Shown: positions 17,124 through 24,876 of the stretch, one piece after another
Layout: every line of letters begins with the position of its first letter
Numbering within the stretch: position 1 is the first letter of the stretch
Assembly (NCBI RefSeq): GCF_001922345.1
Contig: NZ_CP018811.1
Location: 2,232,001 to 2,296,000, forward strand
Direction of reading: 5' to 3'
DNA: 64,000 bases
DNA from: Paraburkholderia sp. SOS3
GTDB taxonomy: Bacteria > Pseudomonadota > Gammaproteobacteria > Burkholderiales > Burkholderiaceae
The notes under the pieces: model-generated
Database searches by the model: none
Told to the model about the DNA's origin: nothing
What the model saw: only the letters and a program-made list of their open reading frames with translations
Program-made: the position numbers and the translations under genes

Positions 17124-18541
17124 TCGTCGTCGGCGCCGGGCCGGCCGGGATTCGCTGTGCGCAGGCGCTGGTCGCGGCGGGTCTGCGTCCGCTCGTGATC
17201 GACGAAAGCCGGCGTGACGGCGGCCAGATCTATCGCCGCCAGCCCGAACAGTTTTCGCGGCCCTATACGAAGCTCTATGGCACCGAAGCCGCCCGTGCGC
17301 AGAATCTGCACGACAGCTTCGAGCGGTTGCGCGCGCAGATCGACTACTCGCCGGAGTCGCTCGCGTGGAATGTATCTGGCGGCAGGCTCTACACGGCACG
17401 CGATGGCGTCGCCAGCCATCATGCGTTCGACGCGCTGATCCTGTGCCCCGGTGCAACTGACCGGCTGATGCCGGTCAAGGGTTGGCAGTTTGCCGGTACC
17501 TACAGCCTCGGCGCCTCGCAGATCGCGCTGAAGGCGCAGGCCTGCTCGATCGGCAGCAACGTGGTGTTCATGGGCGCCGGGCCGCTCCTGTATCTGGTCG
17601 CGAACCAGTACGTGCAGGCAGGCGCGAAGGTGGCCGCAGTGCTCGACACGTCGCCATCGGGCAAGCGTCTGCGCGCGCTGCCGAAGCTGCTCGCGCGGCC
17701 CGGCGTGCTGCGCAAGGGAGCAGCGCTCGTTGCGTCGCTGAAAAAGAGCGGTGTGAAGATCGAGCACGGTGTGGAGCCGGTAGAGATTCATGGGGACGCC
17801 GCGCGCGGCGTCGAATCGGTCGGCTATCGCGATAAGCGCGGCGCGTACCGGCGTATCGCCTGCGACGCCGTCGCGATCGGTTATCACCTGCGCCCTGAAA
17901 CGCAGCTTGCCGATCTCGCCGGCTGCGCGTTCGAGTTCGATGCGTCGACGCGTCAGTGGTTGCCGCAACTCGACCCGATGGGCCGCAGTTCGGTCGGGCG
18001 TGTCTATCTGGCTGGGGACGGCGTACGCGTGCTCGGCGCCGATGGCGCGGAGATCGCGGGCAAGCTCGCTGCGCTTGCCGTATTGCAGGACCTCGGATAT
18101 TCCGTCGATGCCTCGCAGATCGCCTCGCTCGCCCGTGAGCGCTCGAAGATGGACCGGTTTCGCGCGGGGCTTGCCCTCGCATTTCCGTGGCCGGCGCACC
18201 AGGCTGCGCGCTTGTCCGACGACACCATCGTGTGCCGTTGCGAAGGGATCAGTGCGGGCGAGTTGCGCCGCGTGATCCGCGACGAGGGCGCACGCGAGGC
18301 GAATCGCGCGAAGGCGTTCAGCCGGGTCGGCATGGGACGCTGCCAGGGTCGCTACTGCGGCCACGCGGCCGCTGAAGTCATTGCCGATGCAGCGGGCGTG
18401 CCGCTCGAACAGGTCGGACGGTTGCGCGGGCAGGCGCCGGTCAAGCCGTTCGCGATGTCGACGGTTGCCGGCTGGCAACCCTCGGCAGAGGTCCCGGCCG
18501 CGGCACCGCCGAGCGCAGCCAGCACGGTGGAGGAAGAATGA
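17105..18541 (+). CDS. FAD/NAD-binding subunit with BFD-like [2Fe-2S] domain (HcnB/OoxA-like)
   Basis: The 478-residue protein begins MAEPRVIVVGAGPAGIRCAQAL, a classical GxGxxG dinucleotide fold, and has a second nucleotide-binding segment (VVFMGAGPLLYLVANQYV). The C terminus holds a BFD-like [2Fe-2S] domain: VCRCEG, then GRCQGRYCG, giving the C-x-C...C-x4-C pattern. This is the layout of the large A subunit of opine oxidase, HcnB and D-hydroxyproline dehydrogenase. Start ATG 17105 lies inside the end of the small-subunit gene. It overlaps the next gene by 4 bp (ATGA). Confidence 0.88.
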   Translation: MAEPRVIVVGAGPAGIRCAQALVAAGLRPLVIDESRRDGGQIYRRQPEQFSRPYTKLYGTEAARAQNLHDSFERLRAQIDYSPESLAWNVSGGRLYTARDGVASHHAFDALILCPGATDRLMPVKGWQFAGTYSLGASQIALKAQACSIGSNVVFMGAGPLLYLVANQYVQAGAKVAAVLDTSPSGKRLRALPKLLARPGVLRKGAALVASLKKSGVKIEHGVEPVEIHGDAARGVESVGYRDKRGAYRRIACDAVAIGYHLRPETQLADLAGCAFEFDASTRQWLPQLDPMGRSSVGRVYLAGDGVRVLGADGAEIAGKLAALAVLQDLGYSVDASQIASLARERSKMDRFRAGLALAFPWPAHQAARLSDDTIVCRCEGISAGELRRVIRDEGAREANRAKAFSRVGMGRCQGRYCGHAAAEVIADAAGVPLEQVGRLRGQAPVKPFAMSTVAGWQPSAEVPAAAPPSAASTVEEE

Positions 18542-19692
18542 AACGGACCGATGCGGATGTCGTGATCGTCGGTGGCGGGTTCATGGGTGTCGCGGCGGCG
18601 TTCTTTCTGCGCCGGCGCGGCCGCTCGGTGGTCCTGCTGGAACGCGGCCTCGTCGGTCAGCAGGCGAGCGGCGTCAACTTCGGCAACGTGCGCCGGCAGG
18701 GCCGCTATCTGCCGCAGTTGCCGCTCGCGAACCGCTCGCGCGAAATCTGGGGGAAGCTGCCGGCGTTGATCGGTCACGATGCCGAGTTTCTGCCGACCGG
18801 TCATATTCGCGTGTGCTATCGGCAGGAACAGGACGAGGCATTCGACGTCTACGCACGCGAAGCAGCACAGTACGGGCTCAAGCTCGATCTGTACCGTGGC
18901 GCCGCGATGCGCGCCAGGTTTCCGTTCCTGGGTCCCGAGGTGCGGGCCGCGTCGCATGCCCCGATCGACGGGCACGCAAATCCTCGTCTTGCGGCACCGG
19001 CGTTCGGGCGCGCGGCGGTGAGAGCCGGTGCGCAGATCGAAGAAAACACCGAGATCGCGACGGTCGAGAAAGACGGCGACACGTTCCGCGCGACCAGCAC
19101 CGACGGCCGCGTGTTCTGTGCGCCGAACCTGCTGATCACCGCCGGCGCGTGGGGCAGCCGGCTCAGCGCACAGTTCGGCGAAGCCGTGCCGATTGCGATT
19201 CATGGCCCGCAGATGGCAGTCACCGAACCGGTGCCGTACGGCCTCACGCCGGTTGTCGGGGTGTCGTCGCCGCATATCGAAGAGGTCGTGTACTTCCGTC
19301 AGGTGAAGCGCGGCAACATCGTGATCGGCGGTTGCGCACGCGGTCCCGCATTTCTCGACGAACGTCGCGCGAAGGTGTTGCCGGAGAGCACGCTGCGGCA
19401 ATTCCGCCAGGCGGCGCGGGTTGCGCCGGCGCTCTCGCGGCTGCACATCATTCGCGTGTGGAGTGGCGTCGAAGGCTACATGCCCGATGACCGGCCGATC
19501 ATGGGACGTAGCGGCAAGGTGGACGGTCTGTACTATGCATTCGGTTTTTGCGGGCACGGTTTCCAGCTCGGGCCGGGCGTGGGCGACGTGATGGCCGAAC
19601 TGATCGACACCGGCGCGACGCAAACCCCCATCGAGCCTTTCGCGATCGGGCGCTTCGCCGTCGAGGCGAACGCAGCGCCGATCGTCGCGTAG
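18538..19692 (+). CDS. FAD-dependent catalytic subunit (HcnC/OoxB-like, DAO family)
   Basis: The 384-residue DAO-family protein starts with the FAD motif DVVIVGGGFMGVAAAFFLRRRG and ends with the GFCGHGFQLGPGVG segment. It is the third member of the HcnABC-like triplet and is expected to be the substrate-oxidising subunit acting on a glycine-, opine- or imino-acid-like compound. No other cyanogenesis gene is seen, and the context (peptide-type importer, hydantoinase, ALDH) favours amino-acid or opine catabolism over cyanide production. Another DAO protein is encoded upstream at 15467, so two independent oxidation steps are likely. Confidence 0.87.
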   Translation: MKRTDADVVIVGGGFMGVAAAFFLRRRGRSVVLLERGLVGQQASGVNFGNVRRQGRYLPQLPLANRSREIWGKLPALIGHDAEFLPTGHIRVCYRQEQDEAFDVYAREAAQYGLKLDLYRGAAMRARFPFLGPEVRAASHAPIDGHANPRLAAPAFGRAAVRAGAQIEENTEIATVEKDGDTFRATSTDGRVFCAPNLLITAGAWGSRLSAQFGEAVPIAIHGPQMAVTEPVPYGLTPVVGVSSPHIEEVVYFRQVKRGNIVIGGCARGPAFLDERRAKVLPESTLRQFRQAARVAPALSRLHIIRVWSGVEGYMPDDRPIMGRSGKVDGLYYAFGFCGHGFQLGPGVGDVMAELIDTGATQTPIEPFAIGRFAVEANAAPIVA

Positions 19693-19703
19693 GGCGGATA
19701 GTC

Positions 19704-20090
19704 GTGGCGACAATGCTCACGTGTGCCGCAGGCGAACCTCCGATCGCCGAACCGGGGGCACCGTCGCGCGCGGTCGCGCGAGCGGTCGCGTTCATCGAAG
19801 CATCGTTTGCGCAGCCGGTCAGTCTGGCGATGCTCGCCGCGACGGCGGGCTTGAGCGTGTCCCGCTTCGCAACGCTGTTTCGTCAGGAAGTCGGCATCTC
19901 GCCGCATCGTTATGTCTGTCTCGTGCGCGTGCGGCACGCGCAGACGCTGCTGCGCAACGGTGTGCCGCCATCGGTGGTGGCGACCGAGGTTGGGTTCTTC
20001 GACCAGAGCCATCTGGGTCGTCATTTCCGGCGCGCCGTCGGTGTGACGCCGGGAAATTATGTGGCGCGGCCCTCTGCCGGTTCTTGCTGA
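19704..20090 (+). CDS. DNA-binding-domain-only AraC-family protein
   Basis: This frame encodes only about 128 residues that match the AraC/XylS C-terminal module: a first helix-turn-helix (VSLAMLAATAGLSVSRFATLFRQEVG) and a second (PSVVATEVGFFDQSHLGRHFRRAVGVTPG). The usual 150-200-residue ligand-binding domain is missing. The GTG at 19704 has AGGGCGGA at good spacing; ATG 19713 is the alternative. It begins 11 bp after the dehydrogenase stop, so it is probably co-transcribed and may regulate this operon or the binding-protein gene that follows. It may act like the short stand-alone AraC regulators (MarA/SoxS type), controlled by amount rather than by ligand. Confidence 0.8.
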   Translation: MATMLTCAAGEPPIAEPGAPSRAVARAVAFIEASFAQPVSLAMLAATAGLSVSRFATLFRQEVGISPHRYVCLVRVRHAQTLLRNGVPPSVVATEVGFFDQSHLGRHFRRAVGVTPGNYVARPSAGSC

Positions 20091-20239
20091 ATGTGCCGCG
20101 GCGGGTTTCGCCGTCGTCGGCGCAGCAATTCGTGCTGAAAAGCGTCGTTAAAACGATCGCTTGTGCTGGCGCGATGGCATCGAACGGAACACCTTCGATA
20201 TTCTGGAATGTTGAAATTCGATCAGGACGAGCGCTTCTC

Positions 20240-20263
20240 GACCGGGCTGACCGGTTTGACCGG
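20240..20263 (+). repeat. Three GACCGG direct repeats at 9-bp period
   Basis: GACCGG occurs at 20240, 20249 and 20258, each followed by a variable trinucleotide, about 115 bp upstream of the second binding-protein gene. Such regular spacing could mark a regulator site, possibly for the AraC-type protein next door. It could also be chance in GC-rich DNA. Confidence 0.25.
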
Positions 20264-20375
20264 GACGCGGCGACAGGCAGGTCCGCTCGGGTTCTAACGC
20301 CGCTGGCAGGCGTGCACGACAAGCTGCAGCACTACCGACGCACATTCCATCCCGAACGTATTGAGGAGCACTCGT

Positions 20376-21953
20376 ATGAACGACGACGATATCAAACAGG
20401 GTGGCGTCACTCGCCGCGACATGATGCGCATGCTGGCCGCCGGCGGCATGCTGGCAAGCGGCGCGGGTGGGCTGCTGGCTGGCGCGACCAGCGCATTCGC
20501 GGCCGATGCGCCGAAGCGGGGCGGCAAGATCAGGGTCGCTTACGAATCGAGTTCGACGGCCGACACACTCGATCCCGCGAAGGGTTCGGCAGGCCCGGAC
20601 TACATCCGCTTCTTTCTGTTCTACAGCGGCCTCACGCAGATGGACGAAAGCCTCACGCCGCAGATGAACCTCGCTCAATCGCTCGATACCAGCGATGCGA
20701 AGACGTGGGTGCTCAAGCTGCGCAAAGGCGTGACGTTTACGGACGGCAAGGCGCTCGGGCCGGCTGACGTCGTGTATTCGCTGCTGCGTCACAAGAACCC
20801 GGCGACGGGGTCGAAGGTCAAGACACTGGCTGACCAGTTCGCCGACGTCAAGGCGACCGGTCCCGACGAAGTGACGATCACGCTGACCGTGCCGAATGCC
20901 GATCTGCCGGTCATTCTCGCGACGCCGCAGCTCGTGATCGTCAAGGACGGCACGACCGATTTCACGAGTGCGGTCGGCACCGGCCCGTACAGGCTGAAAT
21001 CGTTCAAGCCCGGGGTGTCGACGATCGGCGTGCGCAACGAAGGCTTCTGGAAGCCGGGAAAACCGTATCTCGATCAGGTGGAACTGATCGGCATCAGCGA
21101 CGACGCCGCACGCGTCAATGCGCTGCTCTCGGGCGACGTGCATCTGATCAGTGCCGTCGACCCGCGCGCGACGCAACGGGTGGCATCGACGGCCGGCTAT
21201 GCGGTCAAGGAGACGAAGTCCGGGTTGTACACCGACCTCATCATGCGGCGCGATCACCCGCTCACTGGCAATCCGGATTTCGTGCTCGGCATGAAGTATC
21301 TGTTCGATCGCGAACAGATCCGCACGGCGATCTTTCGCGGTTACGCGGTGATCGGCAACGATCAGCCGATTCCGCCGGGCCATCGCTACTTCAATGCATC
21401 GCTCCCGCAGCGTCCCTATGATCTCGACAAGGCAAAGTTCCATCTGCAAAAGGCCGGTGCAATCGGGACGCCGATCCCGCCGATCTATGCAACCTCGGAT
21501 GCCAATGGTTCGATCGAGATGGCGGTGCTCATGCAGCAGTCGGCGCAGAAGATCGGCGTGAATCTCACCGTGAACCGCGTGCCGCCCGATGGCTACTGGT
21601 CGAATCACTGGATGAAGCATCCGCTGGGATTCGGTAGCATCAATCCGCGTCCGAGCGCCGACGTGCTGTTCACGCAGTTCTTCAAAAGCGACGCGCCGTG
21701 GAACGAGTCGGGCTGGAACAATCCGAAATTCGATCAACTGCTGATCGCCGCGCGTGCCGAAACCGACGACGCGAAACGCAAGCAGATGTACGGCGAGATG
21801 CAGGTGATCGTCAGCAACGAAGGCGGCATCGGCATCCCGTCGTTCATCAGTCTGCTCGACGGCTACGACAAGCGCCTGCGGGGCCTGGGGTCGATCCCGA
21901 CCGGCGGTCTGATGGGATTCTGCTTTGGCGAGTACGTCTGGTGGCAGGGCTGA
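20376..21953 (+). CDS. Tat-exported peptide/opine-type ABC substrate-binding protein (paralogue 2)
   Basis: The protein of about 525 residues closely resembles the one at 2852-4432 along its whole length; long blocks such as GNDQPIPPGHRYF and SDAPWNESGWNNPKFDQLL are identical, and the DNA is also alike. The Tat motif TRRDMMR and hydrophobic stretch ending AFAADAP mark export. ATG 20376 has GAGGAG upstream. No permease or ATPase follows, so it probably feeds the importer at 4548-8433 with a different or overlapping ligand range. The gene ends before a perfect hairpin at 21967-21997. Confidence 0.92.
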   Translation: MNDDDIKQGGVTRRDMMRMLAAGGMLASGAGGLLAGATSAFAADAPKRGGKIRVAYESSSTADTLDPAKGSAGPDYIRFFLFYSGLTQMDESLTPQMNLAQSLDTSDAKTWVLKLRKGVTFTDGKALGPADVVYSLLRHKNPATGSKVKTLADQFADVKATGPDEVTITLTVPNADLPVILATPQLVIVKDGTTDFTSAVGTGPYRLKSFKPGVSTIGVRNEGFWKPGKPYLDQVELIGISDDAARVNALLSGDVHLISAVDPRATQRVASTAGYAVKETKSGLYTDLIMRRDHPLTGNPDFVLGMKYLFDREQIRTAIFRGYAVIGNDQPIPPGHRYFNASLPQRPYDLDKAKFHLQKAGAIGTPIPPIYATSDANGSIEMAVLMQQSAQKIGVNLTVNRVPPDGYWSNHWMKHPLGFGSINPRPSADVLFTQFFKSDAPWNESGWNNPKFDQLLIAARAETDDAKRKQMYGEMQVIVSNEGGIGIPSFISLLDGYDKRLRGLGSIPTGGLMGFCFGEYVWWQG

Positions 21954-21966
21954 CGTTGTGGCGTAC

Positions 21967-21997
21967 CGCAGCAGACCGTTGTCGACGGTCTGCTGCG
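21967..21997. terminator. Perfect 13-bp hairpin between convergent genes
   Basis: CGCAGCAGACCGT pairs exactly with ACGGTCTGCTGCG around a five-base TGTCG loop, 13 bp after the binding-protein stop and 70 bp before the end of the leftward M20 gene. There is no long T-run on either strand. Its place between convergent genes and its strong stem favour a bidirectional terminator or mRNA 3'-end stabiliser. Confidence 0.6.
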
Positions 21998-22067
21998 CAT
22001 GGCTGCGATTCCCGGCGTCCTCGAGGTATCGCCGTGCGTCCTGCAATGCAGCGCCAGCGAAGGCGGT

Positions 22068-23282
22068 TCAACGGCCGCCCGGCTGCCTGGGCTCGCGAGT
22101 CTGGAAGTACCGATGCGCCAGTGCGATCCAGTAGCGGACGCCGGCCGGAATGATGTCGTCGTTGAAGTCGTACTTCGGATTATGCAGACCCGGCGCGCTC
22201 GTGCCGGCGTTGGCGTTGCCGATCAGCACATAGGTACCGGGCCGCTCTTCCAGCATGAATCCGAAGTCTTCCGATGTCATGTTGGCCGGCACGTCGGCGT
22301 GCGTACCTGCATCGCCGAAAGTCTCGCGAATGACCGCTTCGCATAGCGCAGTCTCGGCGCGCGTGTTGATGGTCGCGGGATAGTACTGGAAGAACGCGAC
22401 CTCGACCTGTGCACCATGAGCGGCAGCGAGCCCTTCGCACATCGACTCGATGTCGCGCTGCAGTTTTTGCTGCAACTCAGACGACAGCGTGCGGATCGTT
22501 CCGCGCAACTCGGCGCTGTCCGGGATGACGTTGTCGGTGTCGCCCGCGTGAATCATGCAGACGGAGATCACGGCGGGATCGACAGGATCCTTGTGGCGCG
22601 CCGCGATCGTCTGACAATGCAGCACCATCGAACAGGCCAGCGGAATCGGATCGAGGCCCAGATGCGGCTGCGCCGCGTGAGCGCCCTTGCCGCGCACGGT
22701 GATCCGCAAGCGCGAGCCGGCCGCCATGATCGGGCCGGCACGCAAGCCGAAATGCCCGGCTGGCAATGCCGGCCAGTTGTGCATGCCGAACACCGCCTCG
22801 GTTGGATACTGCTCGAACAGACCTTCGTCGATCATCTTTCGTGCGCCCGCACCGCCTTCTTCTCCAGGCTGAAACACGAAATGGATGCTGCCGGGCAACT
22901 GCGGCATGCCTTTCAGGATGCGCGCGGCACCGAGCAACATGACCGTGTGGCCGTCGTGTCCGCACGCGTGCATGACTCCTTGCGTGCCGGACGCGTGCGT
23001 GAAATCGTTGGCCTCGTGAATGGGCAATGCATCCATATCCGCTCTTAGCACGATCCCCCAGTCGGGATTCGCGCCGGGCAGGGTCGCGACGACGCCCGTT
23101 CCGCCTAGCCCGCGCGACACCGCATAACCGAGCTCCTCGAGCTCACGCGCGACGACCGCTGCCGTCCTGTGTTCTTCGAAGCGCAACTCGGGATGCGCGT
23201 GAAGGTCGCGTCGCAACTCCGCCCAATACGGCTGGTGCGCGCTCAACGAGGTATCGGGAAGATCCGCGGTTGCCAATTTCAA
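22068..23282 (-). CDS. M20 family metallopeptidase / N-acyl amino acid amidohydrolase
   Basis: The 404-residue protein has the M20D hippurate hydrolase/aminoacylase architecture. Metal-binding motifs are visible: DMDALPI, MHACGHDGH, the catalytic Glu pair in FQPGEEGGAGA, MHNWP, and a late His in GLHNPKYDF. These enzymes release an amino acid from its N-acyl derivative. It is last in a leftward run with ALDH, FAD oxidoreductase, GNAT and alcohol dehydrogenase at gaps of 25-75 bp. It may open an N-acylated intermediate in the pathway, or reverse the acetylation by the GNAT; the substrate is unproven. Confidence 0.9.
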   Translation of the reverse strand: MKLATADLPDTSLSAHQPYWAELRRDLHAHPELRFEEHRTAAVVARELEELGYAVSRGLGGTGVVATLPGANPDWGIVLRADMDALPIHEANDFTHASGTQGVMHACGHDGHTVMLLGAARILKGMPQLPGSIHFVFQPGEEGGAGARKMIDEGLFEQYPTEAVFGMHNWPALPAGHFGLRAGPIMAAGSRLRITVRGKGAHAAQPHLGLDPIPLACSMVLHCQTIAARHKDPVDPAVISVCMIHAGDTDNVIPDSAELRGTIRTLSSELQQKLQRDIESMCEGLAAAHGAQVEVAFFQYYPATINTRAETALCEAVIRETFGDAGTHADVPANMTSEDFGFMLEERPGTYVLIGNANAGTSAPGLHNPKYDFNDDIIPAGVRYWIALAHRYFQTREPRQPGGR

Positions 23283-23343
23283 GCCCTTTCGAAGCCGTGC
23301 AGGTTCAGATTGTCGGCATGATTGCGCGACGCCTCGCGATCGT

Positions 23344-24801
23344 TCAATCGTAGTACCCGAGGATCGACTTCACCTCCATGTACTCTTCCATTCCTTCGAT
23401 GCCGTACTCGCGTCCGTTCCCGGATTGCTTGTAACCACCAAACGGCGCTTGCGGATCCCACGCCGGATAGTTCAGATGCACCTGACCCGACTGGATGCGC
23501 GCGGCGACCGCGCGCATCAGCGCCTTGTCCGTGCCCTGAACATGCGCACCGAGTCCGTACACGGTGTCGTTTGCGATGGCGATCGCTTCTTCGACCGTGT
23601 CGTAGGCGAGGATCGCGAGCACGGGCCCGAAGATCTCCTGCTGGGCAATCGGCATGTCGGTGCGCACATCCGAGAATATCGTCGGGCGTACATAGAAGCC
23701 CTCGCTCAAGCCGGCCGGTCGGCCGGGGCCGCCGACGATCAGCTTCGTATGATCGTCGATGCCCGCTTCGATCATCTGCTGCACCCTGCCGAACTGTGCG
23801 CGATTCGCAAGCGGACCGTGGGTCGTCGCCTCGGCGAAGGGATCGCCGACGACCATCTGCCGGGTCGCCGCTATCGCGAGTTCATCGACCTGAGCCATCG
23901 CGCCGCGCGGCACGATCAGACGGGTCGGCGCGCTGCACGACTGCCCCATGTTGCGAAACGCAGCCGCTACGCCCAGTGCTACGGCGCGAGGCAGATCGGC
24001 ATCAGGCAGGACGACGTTGGGGGACTTGCCGCCGAGTTCCTGCGCGACGCGCTTGAGCGTCGGCGCAGCGGCCTGGGCGACCAGCACGCCCGCTCGTGTC
24101 GAACCGGTGATCGACACCATGTCGACCTGCGGATGGGACGCGAGCGCCGTACCCACTTCCGGGCCTGTGCCGCTCACGAGGTTGAATACGCCCGCGGGAA
24201 CGCCCGCATCGGCGATGACTTCTGCGAACAGCAGCGCGCTCAACGGCGACCACTCGCTGGGCTTGAGGACGACGGTGCAGCCGGCAGCCAGCGCCGGCCC
24301 GACCTTCGCGGTGATCTGATAGATCGGCCAGTTCCATGGCGTGATGAGCGCGCACACGCCGATCGGCTCGCGGGCGACGGCAGTGGTGCCACGCTGGACG
24401 ACGAACGGGTAAGTGGCGAGGTTGTCGCGTGCGACGCGGATATGTTCGGCCGCGAGCGGCACATGGGCACTGCGCGCGTAGCTGATCGGCGCGCCCATTT
24501 CCGTCGTCAGGGCAGCCGCGAACAGTTCGGCCCGTTCGAGGATCAGCGCATGAACGCGGTCGAGCAGGGCGGCGCGCTCCTGCGGCGAAGTCATCGACCA
24601 GCTCGCGAACGCCTGGCGCGCGGCCTGGACGGCGCGGTCGACGTCGTGTGCGTCTCCAAGCGGGATCTCGCAAAGCGTCGCTTCGGTGGACGGGCAAACC
24701 ACGGCGGCGTGCGTCTTGCCCGATGGCGCCACCCATTCGCCGTCGATGAAGAACCGGTCGAGATGGTTAGCCTGAATCAGATGATGAACCGGTGATTGCA
24801 T
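23344..24801 (-). CDS. NAD(P)-dependent aldehyde dehydrogenase (paralogue 2)
   Basis: The 485-residue ALDH shows the ITPWNWPIYQI cofactor loop, GCTVVLKPSEWSPL, the catalytic Glu in QELGGKSPNV and the catalytic Cys in NMGQSCSAPT. Length is normal. It lies between the M20 gene (61 bp) and the FAD oxidoreductase gene (75 bp) on the leftward operon. It should oxidise the aldehyde released by an amine oxidase such as the adjacent FAD enzyme. It is not a recent copy of the ALDH at 12822; the two are clearly diverged. Confidence 0.92.
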   Translation of the reverse strand: MQSPVHHLIQANHLDRFFIDGEWVAPSGKTHAAVVCPSTEATLCEIPLGDAHDVDRAVQAARQAFASWSMTSPQERAALLDRVHALILERAELFAAALTTEMGAPISYARSAHVPLAAEHIRVARDNLATYPFVVQRGTTAVAREPIGVCALITPWNWPIYQITAKVGPALAAGCTVVLKPSEWSPLSALLFAEVIADAGVPAGVFNLVSGTGPEVGTALASHPQVDMVSITGSTRAGVLVAQAAAPTLKRVAQELGGKSPNVVLPDADLPRAVALGVAAAFRNMGQSCSAPTRLIVPRGAMAQVDELAIAATRQMVVGDPFAEATTHGPLANRAQFGRVQQMIEAGIDDHTKLIVGGPGRPAGLSEGFYVRPTIFSDVRTDMPIAQQEIFGPVLAILAYDTVEEAIAIANDTVYGLGAHVQGTDKALMRAVAARIQSGQVHLNYPAWDPQAPFGGYKQSGNGREYGIEGMEEYMEVKSILGYYD

Positions 24802-24876
24802 GGCTCGGTGTCCTTTGAGTCGATACCCTGCGGCCGCTACAGGCGGAAAGCGTGCGGGCGAAAGTCGAAACGGCTG

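Noticed and set aside
16815..19692. Hydrogen cyanide synthase operon hcnABC
   Set aside because: The subunit pattern matches, but opine and imino-acid dehydrogenases share it, and the context is amino-compound catabolism; the hcn names would over-interpret.
20148..22046. A 632-codon minus-strand frame, and similar ones at 35301-37169 and 61549-62928
   Set aside because: Each is antisense to a well-supported gene (binding protein, HlyD/TolC region, 8-oxoguanine deaminase) and shows low-complexity composition.
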